DNA of 5,636 nt from JADKIH01 sp031367345 (GTDB taxonomy: Bacteria > Bacteroidota > Bacteroidia > AKYH767-A > 2013-40CM-41-45). Position numbers and translations under genes: made by a program. The notes under the pieces were generated by a model. The model saw only the letters and a program-made list of their open reading frames with translations. It was not told the DNA's origin and did not search any database. The stretch is from contig JANLPR010000182.1 in NCBI GenBank assembly GCA_031367345.1, positions 1 to 5,636 on the forward strand, given 5' to 3'. Shown here piece after piece: positions 1 to 5,623 of the stretch (position 1 is its first letter; each line of letters opens with the position of its first letter).

Positions 1-2
1 AC

Positions 3-1328
3 AACTCACTGGAAGAAAATTTACATTCCATTCCTGTGATCTTAGATTCGAGCGGTGTTCAGATTCAAAAATTTTATACCGATGCCTACGGAAATTATTC
101 GTTCCGCGTGGGACTCGGAACATATAGAATTTATCTTGACAGCGCCTCTATCGTAACACCCATTGTTTGTCCGGCAGCCGGATTTTTAACCTCAGTATTA
201 ACCGTTGCCGACTCCACCGATTCATTAATGAACTTCGGATTAAATTGTCCGGGTGGAGGATTTGATTTGGTTGCAACAAGCATTACGCCCGAACAACTTT
301 TTAGACCAGGGCGTATTCGAAAAGTTTTATTGAACACAGGCGATGCGCTGGGAAAAAATGGAATGTCGTGTTACGAAGGAACGGGATTTGTGGAAGCGGT
401 GATGAGTGGGCCGATAAGTTATCTAGCTCCGGCGCCCAATGCACTCACGCCAACAACTGTTTCAAACGATACAATTCATTGGGACATTGCAGATTTTTCA
501 TTGATTGATCCGTTGCAATCATTTAATATTATGACGCAGGTTTCTACAACGGCAACAGTAAACGATGAAGTGTGTTTTCATTTAACGATATCACCAACGC
601 TTGGAGATATGCGACCAATGAATAATTCGATTGCTGCTTGTTTTGATATAAGAAACTCGCTCGATCCGAATGAAAAATTGATGTCACCTTCGGGAGTAGT
701 CGATACATCTGACCATTGGTTTACGTTTACTATCTTTTTTCAGAATAGCGGTAATGCAGTGGCAGAAGATATTTACGTGCTAGATACGCTCGACAACAAT
801 TTAGATGCAACGAGTTTTGAATTTATTTCATCGAGTCATTCGGTAACGACGCAGCTTTTGCCAAATGGAATTGTGCGATTTAATTTACCGGGAATTAATT
901 TGATTGATAGTATGAGTAATGCAAGTTTGAGTCATGGCTTTGTGAAATTCAAAGTGAAAAGAAAAGACGGGACAGGAATGGGAACAGAGATTAGAAATAA
1001 AGCGTATATCTTTTTCGATTTTAATCCGGCAGTTGTAACGAATGAAGTGATGGCAATAGTTACATCAATCACCTCTATACCGAAAGTGCAAGTACAAAGT
1101 GTTTTTGTATGGCCGAATCCTGCGAGTGGAATAGTAACGATACAGACCAAAGGCGAAGAGATTATTAAAGTTGAAGTGCTGGATATCACCGGAAAATTAA
1201 TTGATGAGCGAAAAGGCAATGGCACAAGTGAGCTGCGATTGGAAGTACGACAGCTGAGTGATGGCGTCTACCTTTTAAAAGTACAAACGATGAAAGGCGA
1301 AATGGTGAAGAAGATTTTTAAAAATTAG
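3..1328 (+). CDS. T9SS-secreted surface protein, 3' part (5' end outside window)
   Basis: The reading frame is open to the left edge. GTG at 36 is only an internal candidate start, and the 11 codons before it continue the same fold, so the gene is truncated by the window. Residues below count from that GTG. Residues 1-70 look like an Ig/transthyretin-like domain (TDAYGNYSFRVGLGTYRI). Residues 76-206 form a second beta-rich domain with paired cysteines. Residues 205-340 match the Bacteroidota module now called DUF7619: SLDPNEK at 208-214, FFQNSGNA at 234-241, GFVKFKV at 301-307 and IFFDFNPAVVTNE near 325-337. Residues 356-430 are a type A T9SS sorting domain: WPNPASG, VLDITGKLI, LSDGVYLLKV and a basic end (KKIFKN). 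In this family the tail directs the protein through the outer membrane and is then removed by the PorU sortase. The protein is probably a surface or adhesin-like component. No catalytic motif is visible and its specific function is unknown. The stop is TAG at 1326-1328. Confidence 0.93.
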   Translation, partial: NSLEENLHSIPVILDSSGVQIQKFYTDAYGNYSFRVGLGTYRIYLDSASIVTPIVCPAAGFLTSVLTVADSTDSLMNFGLNCPGGGFDLVATSITPEQLFRPGRIRKVLLNTGDALGKNGMSCYEGTGFVEAVMSGPISYLAPAPNALTPTTVSNDTIHWDIADFSLIDPLQSFNIMTQVSTTATVNDEVCFHLTISPTLGDMRPMNNSIAACFDIRNSLDPNEKLMSPSGVVDTSDHWFTFTIFFQNSGNAVAEDIYVLDTLDNNLDATSFEFISSSHSVTTQLLPNGIVRFNLPGINLIDSMSNASLSHGFVKFKVKRKDGTGMGTEIRNKAYIFFDFNPAVVTNEVMAIVTSITSIPKVQVQSVFVWPNPASGIVTIQTKGEEIIKVEVLDITGKLIDERKGNGTSELRLEVRQLSDGVYLLKVQTMKGEMVKKIFKN

Positions 1329-1411
1329 AGAGTAGTGATTTCTAATTAGTGAGCAAATAATATTTTCTTGACAGATTTATTAGCAGGAAGAATAATATTC
1401 AATAAAAGGGT

Positions 1412-1442
1412 TCAACTGCGCTTAACTGTTGATCATTTTTTT
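1412..1442 (+). terminator. Weak terminator-like hairpin with T-run downstream of the first gene
   Basis: TCAAC (1412-1416) can pair with GTTGA (1428-1432) across an 11-nt loop. A run of seven T follows at 1436-1442. The stem is only 5 bp and three bases separate it from the T-run, so it is a poor intrinsic terminator. It is the only terminator-like structure I see in the 84 bp after the stop codon at 1328. Confidence 0.3.
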
Positions 1443-1517
1443 ATTAGAAAGACGACATTCCACCGTGCTAAAGAGTGAACGATATCGAATTTCAGGTACT
1501 CGATAATTAATTTGCGA

Positions 1518-1525
1518 TAAATTTG
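1518..1525 (+). promoter_or_regulatory. Candidate Bacteroidota -7 element upstream of the AraC-family gene
   Basis: TAAATTTG matches the Bacteroidota housekeeping -7 consensus TAnnTTTG exactly. It would place transcription start roughly 85-90 bases before the ATG at 1619, giving a long AT-rich leader. No clear TTG or TTTG -33 element lies at the usual distance upstream, and such octamers arise easily in AT-rich DNA. The site is therefore a candidate only. Confidence 0.35.
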
Positions 1526-1618
1526 AGTAAATACTATTACTTATTTAAATTTTCTACATTGGCATTGAAATAAAATCTCTTTGAATAATTGTTGAGATAA
1601 AATTAATTAATAAGCGTC

Positions 1619-2506
1619 ATGTCTCAAAAACCACCCATTCCAACCTTTGATTTTTATAAAAAAATTGAAAATCCGCTGCAATTTGAATTCAGCAAACTGG
1701 AAGAGACCTATAATATGTATGATGCAAGCGAGGCTCATCGTCACAATTATTATGAAATTATTTATTTTGAAAAATCGGGAGGAAAGCATGAAATTGATTT
1801 TAACAGTTACGGAATAGAGGAAGGAAGTATTCATTTTATTTCGCCTGAACAAGTACATCATTTGAAACGAGAAAAGCACACAACAGGTTTTGTTATTTCT
1901 TTTACTTCAGATTTTTTCTTGAACGATGCTATGAATGGAACCCTAATTGATAGGCTACCATTTTTCAATGACAACGATGCGCATCCTATTGTTTCAATTG
2001 CTTTGAAAAATGACCGTAATGAAATTATGGAATTGATAAAAAAAATTGAAAGTGAATATAATTCTTCACACAAAGATAAGTTAGAAATGATTGCTTCATT
2101 TATGCTAAATCTGCTTTTACTTTCTAGAAGACATTATCTTTCAACGGTTATTGAGAAATCAAGTATTGCAATTCATTCAGTTTTTGTTAGAGAGTTTAAA
2201 AAATTAGTAGAACAAAGTTTTAGAGAAAAAAAATCTGTGAGCGATTATGCTCAGGCGTTGAATATATCAACCGGACATTTAAACGATACAATTCAAAAAG
2301 AAATGGGAAAGACAGCCAGCGATATTATTTATGCACGAATCATTTTGGAGGCAAAGCGACTTTTATACCATTCGTCACAAAGTATAAAAGAGATTGCAGC
2401 ACTACTGAAATATGATGACCCTTCGCACTTTTCCCGATTTTTTAAAAATAACACAGGGAAAACTCCCGAGCAATTTCGAATAGCAATCCGTGAAAGATCC
2501 CATTAA
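1619..2506 (+). CDS. AraC-family transcriptional regulator (cupin plus AraC-type HTH)
   Basis: Complete protein of 295 residues, a normal length for the family. The ATG at 1619 is the first start after an in-frame TAA at 1604, and there is no strong Shine-Dalgarno sequence. Residues about 30-100 form an AraC-type cupin sensor domain with the HRHNYYEI signature (40-47), a glycine-rich turn (EKSGGKHEI) and ISPEQVHHL (74-82). Residues about 190-290 form the DNA-binding domain with two helix-turn-helix units: VSDYAQALNISTGHLNDTI (207-225), and IKEIAALLKYDDPSHFSRFF (256-275) followed by KNNTGKTPEQFR. The second unit carries the family signature. Such regulators usually bind a small ligand through the cupin and activate nearby or distant promoters. 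The ligand and targets cannot be read from sequence. The gene lies 85 bp upstream of a T9SS cargo gene on the same strand, so that gene is the first candidate target or operon partner. Confidence 0.95.
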   Translation: MSQKPPIPTFDFYKKIENPLQFEFSKLEETYNMYDASEAHRHNYYEIIYFEKSGGKHEIDFNSYGIEEGSIHFISPEQVHHLKREKHTTGFVISFTSDFFLNDAMNGTLIDRLPFFNDNDAHPIVSIALKNDRNEIMELIKKIESEYNSSHKDKLEMIASFMLNLLLLSRRHYLSTVIEKSSIAIHSVFVREFKKLVEQSFREKKSVSDYAQALNISTGHLNDTIQKEMGKTASDIIYARIILEAKRLLYHSSQSIKEIAALLKYDDPSHFSRFFKNNTGKTPEQFRIAIRERSH

Positions 2507-2547
2507 ATCCGTAAATTAGCCCTTGATGGTTGATGTAATGAAACGTA

Positions 2548-2567
2548 AAATTGCATAGATACAATTT
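2548..2567. promoter_or_regulatory. Operator-like inverted repeat before the propeller gene
   Basis: AAATTG (2548-2553) and CAATTT (2562-2567) form a perfect 6-bp inverted repeat with an 8-nt spacer, ending 24 bp before the ATG at 2592. The right arm overlaps TACAATTTG (2560-2568), which differs from a Bacteroidota -7 element (TAnnTTTG) by one extra spacer base. It could be an operator or a leader hairpin. In DNA this rich in A and T it may also be chance. Confidence 0.2.
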
Positions 2568-2591
2568 GTTTAAAATCTAAAATCAATAATC

Positions 2592-4355
2592 ATGAGAAAA
2601 ATTATATGTATACTATTTATGTCTGCCTTATTTTTTGCGGATATAATCGGCGCACAGGTTTCACCGGTATGGACACAAACCATCAATTCTCTTCCCGATT
2701 CGGCAATTATGTCGCCGGTGAAAGTTCTCAATGACAATCAAGGCAACGCAATAGTTTTGGTCAATTATAGAAAGACGGGTGGCCCGGGTATTTTATATAA
2801 AATTATTTTGAATAAATATGATCTCAACGGAATGTTGATTTGGTCTCATGTATTCGACAATAATGGAATAGAAGATGCACGAGCAACCGATATGGCATTA
2901 GACGCACAGAATAATATTTATGTGATAGGGGCGTTGATGAGTTTGCCCAATGAAGAACCGTACATGATAAGAGTTAATTCCTCCGGGATTTCTCCATGGC
3001 AAAGAATAGGGACGACATCTTTTTCTTCTGATGCATTAGAACAAATATTTATCAGAAATAATAATATTTATTTGGCCGGTAATATGGGCATGGCGTTGTT
3101 TTATTTAAATGGAACAGAACAATGGTCAAATACAACAAGACCGATTCGTATGAACATTGATAAGAGTGGAAATGCAATAGTTTCAACTTATTCACTACCA
3201 ACAAACATTTCTAAATATGACAGTCTTGGAAATCAACTATGGGGAGATAGTTCAATACTGGCAGATCGAATTGTAACTGATCTATCGAATAACATCTATT
3301 TATTTGGACAGTATCCTTACCAATTGGTTAAACTTGATAGCAACGGCGTAGCACAATGGGCAAGCAATAGTTTTCCGGTTCCGCCTCCATTCGGAGATAT
3401 TTCTTTTGACATTTTGGTTGATTACAATCAAGATCTTTATGTAATAGGAGTAGCCGATACAATTTTTAAATATGATATGAATGGGAACATGCTTTGGGCT
3501 AAGAGTATGGATGGCTTAGACCAATATATTTCGAGTTCAAAAATAAATTTCAATAATATGCTGTTGATAGCCGGAATACAAAATGGATTTGCAGGCTATG
3601 ATGCGAGAGTTAGTATTTTTAATTCGAATGGTGGAATAAGTTGGACAGGCATATATTCTTCGAATATTGTGCAAGAGTTTCCGGTGAGTATGAGCGTAGA
3701 TGCCAATGGAATTTATGTACTCGAAGACAGCATTAGTAATTCGACATTAATTAAATTTGACATGCCTTGGAACTCTAGTACGCTTAACATTTCCGACTTT
3801 TGTGTTGACAGTGTTTGGTATGATGTACAGAATCCGAATTTGGTAAATATTTCTGTTTTTAATGGCGGTGTTGTTCACAGTAATTACCCTTCAATTCAAA
3901 TGATAAGTCCGGGAGCAGATACGATAAGCAATGTTGGAAATTTTGTCGAATATTTTGCGCACTTAGCAAATGTCCATCAAGTGTATACAGACACTATAAC
4001 TGTTACAGGAATTACAGATTTCAGCCAATATCATTTTGTTTATTATGATGGTTTTGGTACAACATCAGGCGAAATTTATTTTTGTGCGCCATTGGCAGTA
4101 CAGGAAAATGAATTGACAGGAATAATTTTATTTCCCAATCCTTCTACAAGTAACTTGACAATTGCAAATCTTCTTGAATCGGAAGAGTATTTTATAGACT
4201 TAGTAGATTTACAGGGAAGGGTAATTGAGAGGAATTTTGTTGTGAAGAAGAAAGAAGTTTCGGTTGACCTTTCAAATCAGTCGGCAGGATTTTATTTTAT
4301 TCGACTGACTACTCAAAAGGCAACCAGGATCATCAAAATTGCAAAAGGAAATTAA
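2592..4355 (+). CDS. Secreted SBBP-like beta-propeller protein with T9SS sorting domain
   Basis: Complete protein of 587 residues. It opens directly with a Sec signal peptide: MRK, then a hydrophobic stretch to about residue 18, with likely cleavage after A21 (IIGA before QVSP). This supports the ATG at 2592. Residues about 23-395 form a beta-propeller of repeats like the SBBP family. A tryptophan strand recurs at W27, 84, 136, 178, 217, 256, 302 and 351, often in the form KYDxNGxxxW. It alternates with strands like DAQNNIYVIG (104-113), DLSNNIYLFG (230-239) and DYNQDLYVIG (277-286). Residues about 400-500 are an Ig-like spacer with cysteines at 404 and 498 that could form a disulfide. Residues about 509-587 are a type A T9SS sorting domain: LFPNPSTSNLTI, LVDLQGRVI, SAGFYFIRL and a basic end. 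The protein is probably exported and attached to or released from the cell surface. Such propellers often serve in binding, and no enzyme motif is visible. Confidence 0.94.
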   Translation: MRKIICILFMSALFFADIIGAQVSPVWTQTINSLPDSAIMSPVKVLNDNQGNAIVLVNYRKTGGPGILYKIILNKYDLNGMLIWSHVFDNNGIEDARATDMALDAQNNIYVIGALMSLPNEEPYMIRVNSSGISPWQRIGTTSFSSDALEQIFIRNNNIYLAGNMGMALFYLNGTEQWSNTTRPIRMNIDKSGNAIVSTYSLPTNISKYDSLGNQLWGDSSILADRIVTDLSNNIYLFGQYPYQLVKLDSNGVAQWASNSFPVPPPFGDISFDILVDYNQDLYVIGVADTIFKYDMNGNMLWAKSMDGLDQYISSSKINFNNMLLIAGIQNGFAGYDARVSIFNSNGGISWTGIYSSNIVQEFPVSMSVDANGIYVLEDSISNSTLIKFDMPWNSSTLNISDFCVDSVWYDVQNPNLVNISVFNGGVVHSNYPSIQMISPGADTISNVGNFVEYFAHLANVHQVYTDTITVTGITDFSQYHFVYYDGFGTTSGEIYFCAPLAVQENELTGIILFPNPSTSNLTIANLLESEEYFIDLVDLQGRVIERNFVVKKKEVSVDLSNQSAGFYFIRLTTQKATRIIKIAKGN

Positions 4356-4364
4356 CGTTATACC

Positions 4365-4403
4365 AATAGAAGTCTTCAGTTAAGTATATTGAAGACTTCT
4401 ATT
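4365..4403. terminator. Perfect 14-bp inverted repeat, probable transcript end of the propeller gene
   Basis: AATAGAAGTCTTCA (4365-4378) and TGAAGACTTCTATT (4390-4403) are exact reverse complements around an 11-nt loop, starting 9 bp after the stop codon at 4353-4355. The stem is strong in length but only 5 of 14 pairs are G-C. No T-run follows on the + strand. It is therefore a factor-aided terminator or an RNA 3'-end stabiliser rather than a classic intrinsic terminator. Read from the - strand, an interrupted run of pyrimidines precedes it, so nothing favours the opposite direction. Confidence 0.55.
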
Positions 4404-4411
4404 AAATAAAG

Positions 4412-4440
4412 TTGACAACCGGAGCTATATTCTTAATTTG
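4412..4440 (+). promoter_or_regulatory. Possible Bacteroidota promoter pointing into the gene-free region
   Basis: TTG at 4412-4414 (within TTGACA) is followed after 18 bases by TTAATTTG at 4433-4440. This matches the -33 TTG and -7 TAnnTTTG arrangement with one mismatch and normal spacing. It lies just after the inverted repeat that probably ends the previous transcript, and no gene begins shortly downstream. If active it would produce a non-coding RNA or a leader. The evidence is only pattern matching in AT-rich DNA. Confidence 0.22.
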
Positions 4441-4687
4441 CAAAATAGTGTTTAATGTAAAAACTAGAAGCTTTAGAAAATAGGAGGAGCAATTTAGTAA
4501 AGAATATTTTCGACAATATTTCGCTAGACTTCATGCTTTTTGGGTTTCATTGGGAAAGAAGAATAAAATTGGATTTATTAAAAAACGCCAACACCTTTCT
4601 TGTTTGGTTTTAATTAATGAATACAGTTGATGAAATAAAATAAAAGAGGGGAATATGGATTGGATGAACCAGTATTTAGCAGCCGTT

Positions 4688-4795
4688 AAGTAATGAGAAG
4701 GAGAGTAAATAATTTTTTAATTGACTTAACTACTGATAAGTCGAAAACCGAAATAGCTCTTCGCTAATAATTTTTTTTCTGATTACTCATTACTT
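4688..4795. repeat. Inverted repeat linking the left flank to the start of the heptamer array
   Basis: AAGTAATGAG (4688-4697) is the exact reverse complement of CTCATTACTT (4786-4795), which spans the first two heptamers of the array. The 88 bases between the arms are AT-rich and contain a T-run at 4771-4778. The left arm is therefore an inverted copy of array sequence. Confidence 0.6.
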
Positions 4796-4935
4796 GTTCT
4801 TCATTAATAATTACTAAGTAATATTTACTCATTCATAATTACTTATTCTTCATTAATAATTACTCATTACTCATTACTCATTCTTAATTAATAATTACTC
4901 ATTAATAATTACTCATTAATAATTACTCATTAATA
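4782..4935. repeat. Array of 22 in-register heptamers (ATTACTC / ATTAATA type)
   Basis: The 154 bases divide exactly into 22 consecutive heptamers with no insertion or deletion. Seven are ATTACTC and six ATTAATA. Two more are ATTACTT, and the rest are one to three changes away (ATTACTA, TTTACTC, ATTCATA, ATTCTTC, GTTCTTC, ATTCTTA, AGTAATA). The right end is a clean 14-bp period, ATTAATAATTACTC, in three copies at 4887-4928 plus a final ATTAATA at 4929-4935. The left end has a 49-bp period: 4789-4837 and 4838-4886 agree at 42 of 49 positions. This resembles the short tandemly repeated heptamers known from intergenic DNA of cyanobacteria and other bacteria, which expand and shrink by replication slippage. 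Stop codons on both strands make it non-coding in practice. Confidence 0.92.
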
Positions 4936-4962
4936 TCTTGCTACTTATTTATGATGAGTAAT
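4922..4962. repeat. Inverted heptamer copy at the right edge of the array
   Basis: ATTACTCAT (4922-4930), at the end of the array, is exactly complementary to ATGAGTAAT (4954-4962) just outside it, with a 23-nt loop. Together with the inverted copy at 4688-4697 the array has a reversed heptamer on each side. Confidence 0.6.
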
Positions 4963-5040
4963 ACAGAAATTAAAAGAAGAACAATCGAAATAATATTTTG
5001 AACAATGTCGCTTGTTTTTGATTTGGAAGATTTTTGTTGG

Positions 5041-5089
5041 AGAGTAGATGTTGGCTTCATAGAGAGATGTTTTTTTGAAGTTCTACTCT
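5041..5089. repeat. Imperfect hairpin
   Basis: AGAGTAGA (5041-5048) pairs perfectly with TCTACTCT (5082-5089). After an asymmetric internal loop, CTTCA (5055-5059) pairs with TGAAG (5076-5080). The loop contains a T-run at 5070-5076. No adjacent gene explains it. Confidence 0.45.
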
Positions 5090-5196
5090 AAGGAAATATA
5101 AATAGATACACGAAAAAACTACTATTACATTAATGAAGTTATTTCGGGGGTGAATGGAATGGAATAGTGAGTGAATAATTTTTGTCGATTTTTTCT

Positions 5197-5264
5197 GCGA
5201 TTAATCTCTGTGTCTATGTCAATAAATGTTTTTAATCGCGCATTTTTATTTTTTTGTAGACACA
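5197..5264 (+). other. Two interleaved 8-bp stems with pseudoknot topology
   Basis: GCGATTAA (5197-5204) is the exact reverse complement of TTAATCGC (5232-5239). TGTGTCTA (5209-5216) is the exact reverse complement of TAGACACA (5257-5264). The arms are ordered A, B, A', B' and do not overlap, which is the arrangement of an H-type pseudoknot in RNA. The connecting segments are 4, 15 and 17 nt. The strand is assigned only because the terminator downstream (5545-5583) reads on the + strand. No known RNA family is recognised and chance remains possible. Confidence 0.3.
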
Positions 5265-5544
5265 AATCAATTCTGATCAGTAAATGAATTTATTTTCAGA
5301 ATTAAAATTTTAGAAAACGTTTGCGGGCTGAAATCGTTGAAGTATGAACGATATTTATAAATATTAACTGCGAAATCAAATTAGACTGTTGAATGAAGAT
5401 AACTCTTCACAAGCAATTAATTCATTCGAATTGAAGCTTAATTCGCCGTTGATGCATCTACTGTGACAATAGGGGGAGATAATTCAGATTCAAACCAAAT
5501 TTACTATTGTCCTTTACATTCGAATTCTAGGTAATAGGCTTCTC

Positions 5545-5583
5545 CCATACACGCTTGCTGCGTCAATCGTGTATGGATTTTTT
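5545..5583 (+). terminator. Intrinsic terminator with no gene in front of it
   Basis: CCATACACG (5545-5553) and CGTGTATGG (5568-5576) form a perfect 9-bp stem with a 14-nt loop. The stem is followed by one A and six T (5578-5583), the classic layout of a rho-independent terminator on the + strand. The 5' arm can also form a competing small hairpin, ACGC (5551-5554) with GCGT (5560-5563). The nearest upstream + strand gene ends 1.2 kb earlier at 4355, so the terminated transcript is unidentified. It also insulates the possible gene start at 5624. Confidence 0.65.
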
Positions 5584-5623
5584 GAGAAACTATTCAACTG
5601 CAAACGTATAATAATTACTATCA

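Larger units (their letters stand above)
1329..1618. other. AT-rich intergenic gap of 290 bp without a gene
   Basis: No plausible coding frame on either strand. Besides the weak terminator-like site at 1412-1442 it holds an 8-bp palindrome CGATATCG (1480-1487). It also holds an inverted repeat, TATCGA (1483-1488) with TCGATA (1500-1505), separated by 11 nt, just upstream of the promoter-like octamer at 1518-1525. The first 35 bases contain GAGTAAT-like heptamers that resemble, in inverted orientation, the array at 4782-4935. Confidence 0.7.

Noticed and set aside
1607..1879. Minus-strand ORF of 90 codons, and other opposite-strand ORFs at 131-337, 932-1225 and 1858-2073.
   Set aside because: Each lies over a well-supported + strand gene in another frame and shows no recognisable domain.
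4461..4613. Open stretch of about 50 codons on the + strand, with an AGGAGG at 4482-4487.
   Set aside because: The AGGAGG has no ATG, GTG or TTG at a usable distance, and the first ATG (4533) leaves only 26 codons. Open stretches of this length are expected several times by chance in a region of this size and composition.
4655..4693. Twelve-codon ORF (MDWMNQYLAAVK) behind a purine-rich AGAGGGG.
   Set aside because: Too short to support a gene without conservation data. Shine-Dalgarno-like sequences carry little weight in Bacteroidota.
4782..4935. CRISPR array.
   Set aside because: Units are 7 bp and contiguous with no unique spacers, and there are no cas genes.
4767..4962. Replication origin or plasmid iterons.
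   Set aside because: I see no DnaA box (TTATCCACA-like), no rep or dnaA gene, and the 7-bp unit is much shorter than typical iterons of about 17-22 bp.
5274..5364. Short palindromes CTGATCAG (5273-5280) and ATATTTATAAATAT (5351-5364) as binding sites.
   Set aside because: They are low-complexity or common palindromes in AT-rich DNA, with no gene nearby whose promoter they could control.
5511..5545. tRNA or tmRNA T-loop suggested by ACATTCGAATTCT.
   Set aside because: The bases either side of TTCGAAT do not pair to form a T-stem, and no acceptor stem or CCA end is present.
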